Shown: one piece after another, positions 31,785-44,895 of the stretch | Layout of the letters: every line of letters begins with the position of its first letter | Position numbering within the stretch: the first letter of the stretch is position 1 | From: Antitrichia curtipendula | Lineage: Eukaryota > Streptophyta > Bryopsida > Hypnales > Leucodontaceae | Length of the DNA stretch: 64,000 bases | Assembly (NCBI GenBank): GCA_951230915.1 | Contig: OX579636.1 | Location: forward strand, 23,123,567-23,187,566 | Reading direction: 5' to 3' | Program-made: the position numbers and the translations under genes | Notes under the pieces: generated by a model | What the model was told of the DNA's origin: nothing | Databases searched by the model: none | Seen by the model: the letters and a program-made list of their open reading frames with translations, nothing else

Positions 31785-34700
31785 TCACCTCCAATTATCA
31801 AACTAATTAAGGTTGAATCTCCATAATCTAATTCACACAGTAGCATGCATTTGCATTCACCTCAAGACTTGTCATAGTTCTTTGATTTACAAAATATTTT
31901 AAAAGAGACTACAAAAAAAGTGAAGTTTCATGAATATATTGAAAATAAGCATTTAATGAGAACAAGAACTCATTTGCATTTTGATTCATGAAGATGGAAA
32001 TCTTTATTTTTAAAATTAGTATGATGGGCACAAAATTTAGATTTGTTTCAGCACTAGACTAAGATAGTGGTAGATAATGCATCATTTGTCAAAGGTATAA
32101 GAACAAAAACAACTGAAGTGTATTGATGTTAATGTTTTAGGATAAGGCACATGGATTGAATTACAGACAAAATGCTAAAGAGAGCATAGGTGGCTATATC
32201 AAATGAAAATTTACAAAAAAAATTTATCTAAGAAAAACCTGTTTTTTATGAAGTGACACGTCTTAACATTGTCATCTTAAAAGATACAATTTCTCATTTG
32301 AGTAGAAGCACAAAACATGAAAAAGAGTTACCTAAGTACTGTAGAAGCAAACAATGGTAGAGATGTTCAGGAAAAGTACTAACCTCCTTTACATCAATTT
32401 TTTTTTGCAGATTCTTTGGATGTATATTATAATAGTAGAGTATAAAATCAAAATAGGTATGTCACATGCCAATACAATATTTAGTTCTAAATTTAAAAAA
32501 ATTCCAAAAGTATGCTCAAATCCGCATGTGAATAAGATAGAAACTCAAAAATTGTATAAATTATTAAATGGATGTTGCTCAAACTACCTAAACTTGCCAT
32601 TGTCATGATGTGGGCCATGTAGTGATTGAAATGACGTCTTAGTTGTTAGGAAAAAATATTTGTATTTAAAGTTTAGTGTTAAAAGTTGTTGGTTTAAAAA
32701 AAAAATTGGTGTTTAAAATTGTTGGTGTTGGAAGTTTAGTGTTAGGAGCTTGATGTTAATTATTTTGGTAGTAACTAAATGATACTTGGTTGGTTAGTAG
32801 TTGATACTAGGATTAGAGTTAGGATTAGGACTAGCCGGTGGCTAATTGGCATGGAATTTGTGGAGGCTACTTGAGGCAAGGGTTGGTCCTTTGTCTCTCT
32901 CTTTCTCTCTCTCCCTAAATTTCTTTTTTATCCTGGGTTCATTTGGTTTCTAGTTTTCCAAGAAAACTTTCAAATGGAAGTACGTATGGAAATTGGCCAG
33001 GTCATGACATAATGAAGTGGGGGTGTACAAGCTACACACTCACAATGCCATATACAAAGTACAAGTGTTTTTCTAACAATGAGTGACACCCGCAAAGGAC
33101 ACAATTAATGTGAGTACTACGCATGACCACTAAGTACTTGCATGAAAACATACTCATGACAAGGTGTGGTAGTTACACAACGAATTTACACTCACAGCCA
33201 CTCTTTCCACCACAACTTGCAGTACTAATGTGTAGCCAGTAGTGAACTGACGGTTGGACTTCTGTTCTCCAAGGTGCAGCTTTCTACTTGCAAAATAAGT
33301 TTGTTCTGTTACATTGTGGAGCCCCCGGTGGAGTTTCTCAGTCGCTAGGTGTCTATGTTACCCCAGAAGAGCCTTCTAAGCGTTGTACTTTGGACAAATG
33401 GCATCGGCACAACCTCAAGCACCTCCCTTAGACAGCTCCAGGGAACAAGTTTAGAGAACTAGAGAGTCATTACTTGCATGAAACAATCTTGTGTTTTCTC
33501 AAAGATCTAGCTTACGTATTATAATTTTGCTTGAGACTGGCGACAAGAATAACAACTAGAATGTTCTGAAGACACCTCGCATACGATTTGAAACTAACTA
33601 GGTGTTTGTTTTGTGTCCATGGATGTAGGTGAGGAGCATTCCCTCCAATCTTTCTGCAAAAATTTCAAGGCTACAATGTTTCAAGCTTCCTTCAAAATTC
33701 TCCTACTCTATTACGCAGTATTCTCGTGAGATGAATATTGCTCTGTTTATGTTATCACGTTGTTCTATTTGTGTACGATATGTGGACTCTGAACAAGCAT
33801 AGTTCAGCTACTAGACGACTTGACTATAGATATCAAAATATATGTTGTAGCTTCGACCAAAGCCAAGTGTTATCGTGAAACTTCCATTTTAGGATTTTTT
33901 TCATTCTACTCTTACTATTACGGACTTAAGGGAAGGGCAATCTCATAGCAATGTTGTGAAAATTTCCAATCTCCCTTCCAGATGGTAAGAGAAACACAAT
34001 GGTAGTCTTTGTTGGTAAATCGGTTGGCTTCCTGTAATCGAGGAGTGCTACATTCCGATGAATTTTTTTGTTTCGTCGACTCCGCTCTGGACTAGATAAG
34101 TATGGTCTCTATACTTTTGGAAATTTCCTGACAAAGGTGTAAAATATTGTATTTTTTTCTCTCTCTCTCTTGTTTTAGTGGTTTGGAGGTGTGGGGAGAG
34201 CACTTGGAGTACAAAATATGTAGTAGTTGTAGAGTTTTATGTTGAGGCAAACATTTATGTGAAAGATTTTTGTGTGGTATGTGGATAAAGTGTTGGATCT
34301 AAGCAAGCTTTTGGATCTGAAATTTTGAGAGGTTGATCTATTATGATACCAAATTTGAGATCTAGATCTATGATGAAGAAAGAAATATGAAGCCGCAAAG
34401 TGAAGGTGTTTGAAATTTAAGGCAGCCAAGGAGGGTGTATTGAGGAGCCTATATCTTATTGAATTTTTATTTTATGGCTATGAAAATTAAAGTGTACCTT
34501 TCTTCATTCACCTTCTTTCTTGTGTCAAAATTTTAACTTTTATGCACTTAATATCTATGAGCAATACACAAAAGTACAACCATGTGTAGAAATTGTGACT
34601 AAACAAAATTAGTAGTGACAAAATGTCCACCAAAATTGTACAGTATCTTGGATTAGGATGAAATTTGAATGTAGAAATTTGATAAAGTGATCTATTGTCT

Positions 34701-35600
34701 AACAAAATTTTAATATATTTGGAGAGATTTTCCATAAGATATGGTAGATTAAAGGCAATTGTGCCAATTTTAGAGTTGTAGTGGGAGTAATAAGATAGGG
34801 ATTTGGATAAATGGGAGTTTGGTATAGAGTTGTTTAGGAATTTAAGGATAGAAAGTGTTTTCACACAAAGCATATTCACAAAAGGCCCCGTATTAATCCG
34901 AACCTACTCCCAAATTATTGTGAGACTATACATTTGACAAATCAAGATTAAACTAGTGCAAGGCAACCTATGTGAGAACCGTAAATTGATTCCGAGAGAG
35001 AGGTTTCAATTTTCCATTTCATTTCATAAAATAGTGAAAATTCCAATTTCTTAACTTTTAGGAATGATAAACTTAAAATGGACTAATGGAAGGCATCTAT
35101 AGTGAAAATATGGTGTTTCAAGATGGAAGTCACTTTAAAAATTTGTGAGCTTCCAATTCATCACTTAGTACTCTTTATTTTTTTATTTTTTTTTATTTTT
35201 TGCAAATTAAGTTGAGATTGTATACAAAAAGCCTCCAAAAGAGTGTAAAATTACAATAGGTATGTTACATGCCAATATAGCATTTGGTCTAATATAAAAT
35301 GTTAGTCCTAAAATCACCTAAAAATCTACTTGTAAATAGATTAGAGACCAGAAATTAAAGGGAAATTAAAATGTTTAAATGAGATTGTCTAAAATAGCCT
35401 AAATCTACTATGCATGCAATTAATTATAGGTAATTGGTTCGAAGGAACCTTGGTGAGATTCCTAGGTCAGCTCTTGAAGATATGTCTCAGTTTTTCCACT
35501 ATATTAAAGAGACAGTAAAACCCTCAATGTTAACCCTTTGATTAGAATGTATTGATTTGTGCGCAAAAAGCCAATTAGGCTCCATATTGTTGTTTCAATT
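31785..35600. other. Noncoding stretch with simple repeats
   Basis: No supported gene. A GT/AG-rich low-complexity patch lies at 32640-32840, (TC)n at 32890-32920 and (CT)n at 34159-34172. Between 32880 and 34130 the sequence is less AT-rich and has leader-like phrases (ATTCTCCAAGGTGCAGC type near 33265), but no frame stays open. Confidence 0.4.
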
Positions 35601-35743
35601 TAATTCTGTTCAAAGGATAGAAATATTAAAAAATAATTGAATTGGAAGGATTGAAATTTAAAAAGGGAATGGAATGAAAAGTTTTATTTATTTAAGATTT
35701 TTAATGAAGTAATGTTATTATATTTTTTGCAGGATATTATAAA

Positions 35744-35950
35744 ATGGCAAGAAAAGAAAGACTTTCTAGAGGAAAAGGTGGACAGAATAAGCATGGAAAG
35801 GAAAGGAAGAAAATACGAAAAAATAAAAATATTGAAGATGCCAAAGAAAAGATTGGATTAGAGAATTCTACATTTATTTATGAGAAGAAACAATGTGATG
35901 GAAATTTCAAAAGAGAGTTTATGGAAACCATTCCAAAAGATTATACTTGA
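35744..35950 (+). other. Small lysine-rich ORF in the B4 leader
   Basis: ATG in AAAATGGC context opens 68 codons, rich in Lys and Arg (MARKERLSRGKGGQNKHGKE). It follows TTTTTTGCAG (a possible splice acceptor ending at 35732). The composition mainly reflects the purine-rich leader of this family. Copy B3 has a similar open stretch (50343-50459) that is not ATG-started. Translation is doubtful. Confidence 0.25.
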
Positions 35951-36124
35951 ATTCATTATGGAAGAATTGCTGTGTAAGACAAAGATACAAGAGAAATTGT
36001 ATTCATTAGTCAATTTTTTCCCTTCAGTAGAATGGTAGCTAAAAAGGAAGCTAAACTTACGAAATTGATGAGTACATTTGTGGACGTGTCAAAGAGGAGT
36101 AACATCAAGAATTCAACAGGGCAA

Positions 36125-36187
36125 ATGGTAGATGGAGAAGAGGTTGAAGTTTTTTTTGACAACATCATATATAACATTTTACATGAA
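36125..36187 (+). pseudogene. 63-nt start exon of family B, copy B4 (donor lost)
   Basis: MVDGEEVEVFFDNIIYNILH aligns with the other exons and has no stop, but the base pair after codon 21 is TC rather than GT, so the donor is lost. Confidence 0.4.
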
Positions 36188-37354
36188 TCTGTTACTAATA
36201 TCTTCCTCCTTCATTGCAAAGTCCTAATTAACAAATTTTAATTTGGTCTGAGGTCTAAGGTCAAGTTAGACCATTAGGACAAAGTGTCAGGTTAAATTTG
36301 AACTTAAAATTTGATAATAGAAGTCTAGAGGTTTTTGAAAATGTAAAATAAGTACAAATAGGAAATGAAACAAAAAAGATATAGACAAATGAAGTTATGT
36401 ATGTAGATTGGATGAAGAATAGCTAAAATCATCAATGGAGTATAAAATTAGGAAACATAAAAATAGAAGTAATTAAGTCTTCAAAAGTGAATTTATAAAT
36501 TAATTTGGATAATTAGGTTAATGGTAAATACTGGATGAAGTTGTAAGGACCAATTAGTAGTCAAACTTCATCCATCGATAACTTTTGCTAGGAAAGGTCA
36601 ACTTGTAAGTAAAATAACATTTTGAAAAGTTCAAGAAAAAATCTTTAAGGAAAAAGTGTTAAAAATCTGAAATAATAATTGACAAAAAGTAATTCAAATA
36701 TTAGCAAAATAAATTAGGTTAAAGTTTACCATATAAGATCTTACATTTAAAATAGGAACTTGGAGAAGTTCCAAACTAGTTTAAACTTAAGAAAATACTC
36801 AAAATCCTAAATATTAGTGAAGATGAATTTTTGACTAAAAAAGAGATGACGTTAGGTAGACTCTATCCATCTGGGGCCAAATTCAAGTTTTAGGAAGTTA
36901 ATCTTAACCTAAACCTATGACAAAAATCTTAAATCAATTTGGAATTAGGAGCATAGAGATTATCAAGGATGCAGTTTGAAGTACCGACTAGTGATAAAAC
37001 TTCATCCGGTCATAACTTTGGCTAGGAGTTTTAGAATTTGATGAATTTTATATTTTGGACTTGGCATATAATATTTTATAACTCAATATTTCTAAATTTA
37101 AATTATTGTGACTTTTATGAGAAAATCATAGCACGCTATTTAGATAGGTTGTTTAGGTTATTTTTTGCAATTATGTAGGTTTTGTGAGCTCTTTTTGCAA
37201 ACTTGGATGTATTTAGACACTTAGAAAAGATCAATTATTTGGAAGGCACAATGAACCACGCCTAGGCACCCATTTAACATAAATCCAACACCAAATTAGA
37301 ACCTAGTTGTGTACAATACATCTAATTACCAAGGGTGGATAATTAAACGTCCAC

Positions 37355-38600
37355 AAAATTCAATGGTGAAATTGGTTTATCAAGATTTTTTTTCATGTAA
37401 AAGATTTTTTGTTCACCAATAATTAAAAGAGATGGAGGGATTTGATTTTTTTTTTTCAAATGTTCAAAGTAAAAATTTGAACTTGCAAACTTTTGTGAGA
37501 TTCCTTGAGGAATTTTATAAAAAAATTGCAAATTTTTTTGATTTGCAGAGGATCTTTTTTTGAACGGTCAATTGCCAAAATTTATAATAGAAAACTTATA
37601 GAAATTATCCAGGGTGCAGTAAAATCTCACTAAAAATTAAAATGGTTTCTTTTATGCTAATAATATGCTCAAACAAGTTTCATGATATTTCATTATTTCA
37701 ACGTTCAGAAGTATCCAAACTACAAATATTCTTTCAAACTTACAAATTTGAAGGAAATTTGCAGAGTTGACTGGCGTTCTAGAAGTGTGCAAAATCAAAA
37801 TGAGGTTGTGAAGGGATCTTTTTTTAAATCCCTTGTACTTACTAAGCTAGTTATTTTTCTTAAAAAAGGTAAATTTCAAAAATTGAATTTTTACCCCTTT
37901 TAGTTTTAAGTTGGCACTAGGATCCGTTGAGATTTTTGTGAAGAAAAAGGTGGTAGAAAATTTTTTAAGTAAAAAATTAACTTTTGTAATTAATGGCACA
38001 ATCCGTTTGTGCTTCAAAGTCTTTTTTAAAAGTTAGAGTGTTGGTTCAATGTAGAAAGTTGAAAATTAAAGATTATGGTGAAAATCTTAAATGCTAAGAT
38101 TACTAGTAGAAAAATGAGAGGGGTAGATGCTCATTGCAAAAATGCATAAGAGCATCCAGTCTCCTCTCAAAACACCCTTTATAGCCATTTTTTAGAACAT
38201 TAATTTTGTTGGGTCCACTTAGTTGAATTTTCGCGACTATTTGAGCCAAATCTTTAAAACCATTGGTTTTATGAGTTTGTTGTTGGTTTTCTAGCAAGCT
38301 TTTAAGGACATTGGAGTCCCTTCAAGTTTTGTTGCTTCTTACATGTTTTAATGAAGTTCTTACATATTGTCACTAAATTTTGTTTCAAGTTTTGTTGTAT
38401 TTTGTTTATGGTTTCTTGCATACTTGTATCCTTGTACTAATCCTAAATCCCTTCTCTTTCGTATGTTGACAATGCTAGGGGGACTTTTAATATTAATTTA
38501 CAAGTGGAATTTTGTACTAACACATGTTTTGTACTAACTTGTATTTGAACACAGGTCTATGCTTTAACAAAAATTCTAGTTATTTACTCCCCTCCATGGC
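37355..38600 (+). repeat. Family B front-part segment
   Basis: Collinear with 26262-27500: the CATGTAAAAGATT phrase, TTCAGAAGTATCCAAACTACA...GAGTTGACTGGCGTTCTAGAAG (37703-37781) and AGAGGGGTAGATGC near 38115. It is the front of another unit with no recognised end, directly abutting the end of B4. Confidence 0.5.
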
Positions 38601-39555
38601 AACACTTTGATTCTATAGCTCTTAAAAATATTAATTTTTTTTGTGAAATTCTCCCATACAACGCAACTTTGAACTTAAAAGTACCAAAGTGTTGGTAGAA
38701 TTTGCAAACTAAATATTGTCAATTTAAAATCCCTTCTTTTCTACTTAAGGCTACATGATTTTAAATTAACATATAAGTCCTATTGGAGGTTCTTTATTTG
38801 TGTTGTCAAGATAGATGAAAAAGTTGCCCTAAGAGAGAAAATATGTGTTTGCTAATGTTTAAGAAGTTTTGTGTTTATTGCCTTCTAAGTCAAACCAAAT
38901 TATTAATCTAATTGACAAATGAAAAGAAAATATGTATTTTTATATTTTTAAATGAAAAAAAACAAGAATATATTTTCAATCAAAAGGTAATCGGTTAAAG
39001 AAGAAAACAAGACCGCATACCATGGGTGGAAACAAAGACAATAAATCTTCTGCTATTTGATTGACCGCCAGAACTTCGTCCAAACTCCAAATTTGAAGTT
39101 TTTTTTATTTTTAAATCTTCAAAAACAAGTAAGGTCCATATTTGTTATATTGAGACTTTTTGCAAATTTTGAGACAGAATGCTAGTTATTAGAAAATTCA
39201 TTTAAAAAAATAGTAATTGAAACCAAAAATAAATAATGCTAAACTAGTGATTCTATAATGAAATTCTAAAAGTTGGTGTTGTTATTTGTTTATAAAAAAA
39301 TACTAGTAAAGAGATAAAGTGGTTTATCCTTGAGAGGCTCGGAAACAAGGATCCTATAAAACACCTTAATTTATGGTATTGATTCAGATTTCTATTTGTT
39401 TAAACAATTATAACTTTTATATATCAACTCTAAATTTAACAAGTCTTAGATTCTTGAAATTACAACAAGATGATACAATTGTTTCATAAAATTCAACTAT
39501 AAATCAATTGTACACATAAAGTTATGTGTGTTCAAAATTCCCGCTCTTGGTATAT
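38601..39555. other. Noncoding AT-rich spacer
   Basis: No gene seen. The element context suggests old repeat DNA, but I could not assign it. Confidence 0.4.
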
Positions 39556-40599
39556 TGTAAGCACTTTTATGTCCACCGTTATCATACAAGCGGAACACTA
39601 CTAAGCTTTGTGTTTTGAATGTAATTTTCAGTTTATTGGGTGCCTAATATCAATCCACTGTGCCTTCCAAGCAACGAATCTTTTGTAGTGTGATTCTAAG
39701 TGACTTGCAAATGCCTAAGATTATCAATTTTCAACTTAAATCTCTAATTTCTTGTTGAGTGGTCAAGCTAACTAAGCTACTGCTATTTTTAGCTAAAGAT
39801 TTTTTGATTGAATTTTAAAAATATTAAGTCAATGATTAGGTCAGGAAATTTTCAAAAATATAAAACTCACCATAATCTGACCTTCGAAGAAAAAGTTATG
39901 GCCAGATGAAGTACAACTTTTTTAAGACTATGTAATTTTCATCCACTATTTTGCTTTAGCTCCTACTTTTAATTAATTTTGAATTTTTCAACAACTCTTT
40001 ATATTGTAAAGCACTTTCTAATTCTAAAGTTTAAACTTAGTTGGACACTTTCTTACAAAAGATTAAAACTCTAAATACTTCTTTTGATGTACTCCTTATA
40101 TTTGTTATTCTAATTTTTTTTTATTCTAAGCCTTGGTGTTACTTTGTATGCGCCAGATTACCCACCCTTGGTAATCGGGCAAACACCGACCAAGTTCTAT
40201 GCCTTTATCCACTTTTTGAATATATGGGGGTGTTGTGAGCGCGGTCCACTGTGCCTTCCAAGCAATGGATCTTTTTGTGCTAACGTTTTCTAGTGTTGTG
40301 GATGGCAGCGAATACTATTAGAAATGCATGGGTAACTAACAAGCTGATTGTGATGATCAAAGGTGATGGTAATTCCTAACCCCCTAACTACCTATCCTAT
40401 GTCTAGGGTTGGCTGAGTAGTTGGCGTCATTTCTAACGTCCCTAACTATGTGAGCGGGGAACCCTTACGTTCCTTCCATGAGTGTCGAAGATTATATTTG
40501 GAGATTTGACACTTCTCTCGGGAGCTTTAACCCTACGGCTAATCCTAAGCTTAGTCTTTATTCTAGTCTCTAACTTCTAATTGTAACTCTAGATTTTTG

Positions 40600-41065
40600 A
40601 CTCTATGGTTGAATTTGTTTACCTTTGGATTTTTTATTCCTGAGTAAATTAGCTCTAAATTCTACCTCTAAATTAATTCTAGGCTTTTACTCCTAATTTT
40701 AACCCTAAAGTTTTTACTCCTAAATTTAACCCCAAAGTTTTACTCCTAAATTTAACTCTAAAATTTACTCCTAATGTTTAACTCCTAAATTTAACTCCAA
40801 AATTTACTTCTAAATTGAATTCCAAAATTTACCCCTAAATTTAACTCCAAAAGTTATCCCTAAATTTAACTCTAAATTTTACTTCCCACGCTAACTCTAA
40901 ATTTTAACTTCTATCTAAAATTTACTCCTAACTTTAACTCTAAAATTTATTCCTAGATTTAACTCTAAAATTTACTCCTAAATTTAGCTCTAAAATTACC
41001 CCGAAATTTAATTCCAAATTTTACTTCCCACACTAACTCTAAATTTTAACTTCTATTTCTAATTT
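40600..41065 (-). repeat. Tandem repeat in family-A copy 2
   Basis: About 18 degenerate units of the type ACTCCTAAATTTAACTCTAA, longer than the equivalent array of copy 1. It lies just beyond the start-exon splice donor. Confidence 0.8.
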
Positions 41066-41173
41066 TTATCTTTTCTTATCACGGTGTACTTTTCACGTGG
41101 AAAGGGCTAATTAAGGAGATCAATGTTAAAGAGGAAAAAAAACACAACACCAAGTATGGATTCAAGAACTCAC

Positions 41174-41236
41174 CTCGTCACTTCTGGTGTCGGAAATACG
41201 CTCGTCCGCATTTGTGTGTACATTTTCATACTCCAT
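41174..41236 (-). CDS. 63-nt start exon of family A, copy 2
   Basis: Minus-strand GCCACCATGG opens 21 codons, MEYENVHTNADERISDTRSD plus Glu, then GAG|GTGAGT. It is intact and, of the nine copies, has the best start context. Confidence 0.6.
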
Positions 41237-41557
41237 GGTGGCCCTTGGGTGGTGGGACCTTTCCCAATTTCACCACTTATGTTTCAAAAATTAGGACCCG
41301 TGCAATCCAACCTCTTTCTTTCCCTCCTCTTTCCTTCTCTCTCCTTTTCTTTCCCTTTTTCTCTTTCTACACTAACACTATTCTACCTAAGCCTTGATGG
41401 GTGTCTTACAACTATAGATTCAAACCCCAAGAAGGTTTAATGTTCCTCCTACTCTCTTACACAACCTTGTCTTCGTGTCATCCTAATCCTACCTCCTAAT
41501 GGTCACTATGAATTCTCAAAATTTCCCTTCTAACACCTATTTAGCTAAGCCTAAGGC

Positions 41558-41567
41558 ACTATTTATC
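41558..41567 (-). promoter_or_regulatory. TATA-like box, family A copy 2
   Basis: GATAAATAGT on the minus strand, 322 bp upstream of the start codon. Confidence 0.5.
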
Positions 41568-41939
41568 GTCTCTCTCCCCTTTCCCCTATTTAATTCTATG
41601 ACTCACTAACCTCCCTCCATTGTGTGTAGGTGTGATTTTGGTGAGAGTTGAGAGTTGTTTGATGCAGGTATGGAGGTGCTACTTATCCTTTCCTCCCCCT
41701 TCCCTTTTTGATTTTAGACCCTAATCTCTACTCCAATCCCTACTTAGCAATAGGTCAACCCTCCATTCTCCTTTGTTTTGTTTAGCTTGCCTTTGTTTTG
41801 TCCTAGTGTGAGAGAAACAAAAAAAAAATCAGAAAAAAAGGAGTCCAGAAATGGGGATCGAGCTGGGGCCCCAACTGCCTGCCGAACCAAGCCTGGCCTT
41901 CCGGCTGGCTGGCTAGCTGCTGGGGGTCGGGTCTGTGAT

Positions 41940-42290
41940 ATCTGATGACGTGACCTGGTCTATTCTGGCTCTCGACGTGATCTAGTCTGTTTGGTTCTTG
42001 ACTGATCTGGTCTGTTCTGGCTCTGGACCTTGACTACTTAAGGGAAAACTGGATTTTTGGCAAACTGGATTTTTGGTGAACTAAAGGAAAATACTTGGGG
42101 AAAACAGGACTTGAGGGAAATAACACTTGGGAAAAATAAGACTTGCAAAAAATAGGACTTCAGGGAAATAGGACTTGGGGAACACTAGACTCACTAGAAA
42201 CTTGGGGGACAACTAGACACACTAAAACTTAGGGAACACGGAGACTCACTAAACACTTGGGGAACAACTAAACTAAGAGAACTTTGGGAT
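41940..42290. repeat. Copy-2-specific degenerate repeats
   Basis: First CTGGTCTGTTCTGGCTCT[CG]GAC-type units (41957-42030), then (GGGAAATAGGACTTGGGGAA)-like units (42075-42250). Copy 1 has an unrelated minisatellite at the equivalent place (15790-16090). Confidence 0.65.
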
Positions 42291-42400
42291 TAGCTAAACT
42301 TCACTAAATGCACGGGAACCTACATATCTTGGAAGCTAAACTCTGGAGGTTTCCACAAAGGTCTTGGAAACTAGACTTTGGAACAAAACACGGGGGAAGT

Positions 42401-42730
42401 GCAAAGCTTCGCCGTTAAGTTGGTTTTAACACCAACTTTAGGACTCCTTGACACCTCGGGGGTTCAAAGCTCCGCCGTCTACACTTTTAACACATGCTTT
42501 AGGACTTCAACTTTGTCGCTAGTTCAAAGCTTCGCCGTTTCCAAAGGGGGTTCACACACTGGGAGAGACTTTAGAAGAGGGAAAAAACTAAACTTTTAAA
42601 GATGAAAACATACACAGGGTCAAAGCTTCGCCGTCCCGGAGGGGGGTCCACTCAACAAGGAGAAGATTAGAAGAGGGTTGGGATAACTGTTAGAAAACAT
42701 GCACAAAAGAGGTTCAAAGCTTCGCCGTCC
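42401..42730 (-). promoter_or_regulatory. Array of five GACGGCGAAGCTTTGAAC boxes, copy 2
   Basis: Boxes at 42401-42416, 42462-42480, 42522-42539, 42619-42635 and 42712-42730 on the minus strand, spaced 60-95 bp, most followed by AAC and a repeated GTCCACTCAACA-type phrase. The array lies about 1.2-1.5 kb upstream of the start exon. Confidence 0.6.
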
Positions 42731-44785
42731 CGGAGGGGGGTCCACTCAACAAAGAGAAGGTTAGAAGAGGGTGTAAGAAAAAACACAAAGAGAAAACACA
42801 CAAGTTAAGCCACGTGGCAACACAAAGCTCATACGCTAAAGGCCCCCCAAAGCGGCATCGCCAAGGTACGGTGGGGGGTTGCTCTAGAGTTAGTACAAGA
42901 TACAAAGAAGACTCTTAAAACTTCACAAGTTAGACCACAACACATACAAGAGAGAGAGGGAAGCTCTCCACTTACAACAAGGTACCAAAAAATTCACAAA
43001 AGAGTACACAAAGCAAGGTAAAAGGACCTCCAAGGACCTTCAAAGCTTGAAAATAAGCAACAATGGAGCCAAAAATGCTCCAAAAACACCGTAGAGGTTT
43101 CTTAGCTAAAACGCCAAAAATCACAATATAAGTTGGACCCACGGACCCAAAACAAGATTTGAGGGTTTACAAGTATTGGGGGTCATCTTGAGAGAAAAAT
43201 GGAGACCTTAAATAGGTTTCCAAGGCCCCACCTTCCCCTCAAGAGCTCTAAAGTAACCTTATCAACTTGGATTTTCATCCTCATCTTCAAAGATTTTCAT
43301 CCTAATCCCTAAAAAACTACTTTTACCTATCTACGCTGGATCAACCTCCTAACTTTTGGAGAATTACTCCAATCGTCAAACGGATTGCGCCATTGGCTCC
43401 AGATCGCCGTGTTCAGTCCAAAACCCTCCTACCCCCCGTACCGAGGACAAAAAACCATCGTAGGCTAATTTAGTATCAAAAACTAAACCATGGTAAAATC
43501 CTAGATATTGGGGGTCTCCTATTTTGAGAAATGTAAATAGCTTAAGGTCTCCGGTAGGTGTGAGGGAGTTGGAAAAGACTCTTGGTTGACTTCGTTTCGC
43601 CGTCGTATGGTCCCGGAATGCTGGTCAACGTGGCGGGGACCCCGCCACGTGATTAATTCTCGAGGAATCTCGCCGGTTCGGGTACTTGCTGCTATCAGAA
43701 TGTTGCGAAACTTCACGGAGCGCATTATTAATATAAAACAAACTAGTCTAATTTTTAGTGAGATTTTCTGGCAACCTGGGTAATTTCCATGAAATTCCCG
43801 TTGGAGGTTACCAGAGTTGACCACCCGCAAAAGGTTCTTCTGCAAGTCGGAAGATGACGGGATTTTTCACAAGACCTCTCATGGGGTCACATGAAGATGT
43901 GTAGGTGCATTTCCGTACCTGGCACAATTGGTCAGTGGAGATGAATTGGCCATCTCCTTGAGTTTATCGATGGTGCGGGAATCTTTTGCAGATAGAGGAA
44001 TCTTGGCGAATCAATTTCGTCGTTGGACTCTTGGCATGGGATTTACCCTAGGACACCATCCTTGGCCTGTAGATTCCTCCACGGCCCGGTCTTGCGTCAG
44101 TGGCTCCTGCATGCTAACAATCGGGGTTTGGAGAATTTCTAAACCTAACTCTAGGACCCGACCTAGTGGCCTCATTGTGGATCCCTCGGACCGACTTAGC
44201 CATGAATTGCCACATTCATGGTGGGATTTAGCTTTTATGGGCCTATGTGACTTGAATCCTACAAATCCACCCGTTTCGTTTTTTCTACCTATTTTTGGGC
44301 TCGGTTTGGTGGGATTCTAAGTCTAAACACAAATCTAGACCAAATACTATAATGGGTATGTTACAACCCTATTTTGGTTCTACACTCTTTTTATGGCTTT
44401 TTGTATATTTTTCTTAACTTTAAATTGCAAATTTCCAAAAAAATAATTCTACAAGTCCCAAGTGACAAATTGGGAGCTCACATACTTCTAAAAAAATATT
44501 ATTTTTAGAATTTAAATATTTTTTGTGGATACAGATTAATTCGAGCTTTCTAAATTGCTAAGGCAATTGTAATTTGTTTTTTTCTAGTAAAAATTATTAG
44601 TAAAAATTATTAATGGATGAAGATTGACTGCTAATCAATTTTTTGAACTTCATCCATTATTTTATATCAACTTATAATTTGAACCTAACTTTTAATTTTA
44701 TTTTGACATCTATATTTTTTAAAAGTCCTAAATTTCTCTTCTTGTTCTAAGTTGATGATTTTAACTAAGCTTCATCCAATGTTAC

Positions 44786-44895
44786 TCCTAAACTTCATTG
44801 TTTTATATCTTCATTTCTATATCTTCATCGTTTTGTATCTTCATCTCTATATCTTCATCGTTTTATATCCTCATCTCTATATCTTTATCGTTTTA
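44786..44895. repeat. ~30-bp minisatellite in the old minus copy
   Basis: Three to four units of TCTTCATCGTTTTATATCTT plus CATCTCTATA. It lies in the intron-equivalent part of the old element, where the young copies carry a different tandem repeat. Confidence 0.75.

Larger units (their letters stand above)
35610..37354 (+). repeat. Old LTR-like family B copy (B4), partial
   Basis: Contains a purine-rich leader, the start exon at 36125-36187, AAACTTCATCCA phrases (about 36563 and 37003), then GGAAGGCACAATGAACCACGC and the end ...AAGGGTGGATAATTAAACGTCCACA at about 37354. These match the 3' part of family A in order. The front is not recognised. Confidence 0.55.
40145..44482 (-). mobile_element. 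Intact LTR-like element family A, copy 2 (4338 bp, probable solo LTR)
   Basis: Starts TGTATGCGCC at 40145, ends GGGAGCTCACA at 44482 (TG...CA) and is flanked by the identical pentamer TACTT at 40140-40144 and 44483-44487. TG...CA ends with a 5-bp duplication are the hallmark of LTR retroelement integration. There is no gag, protease, reverse transcriptase or integrase, and no second LTR, so a solo LTR of exceptional length or a large noncoding derivative are the best readings. In the minus (sense) direction it carries a box array, CTATTTAAGG (near 43205), GATAAATAGT (41567-41558), a GA-rich leader, a perfect GCCACCATGG start and the 63-nt exon. It sits inside the older copy at 39556-48632. 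Confidence 0.8.
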
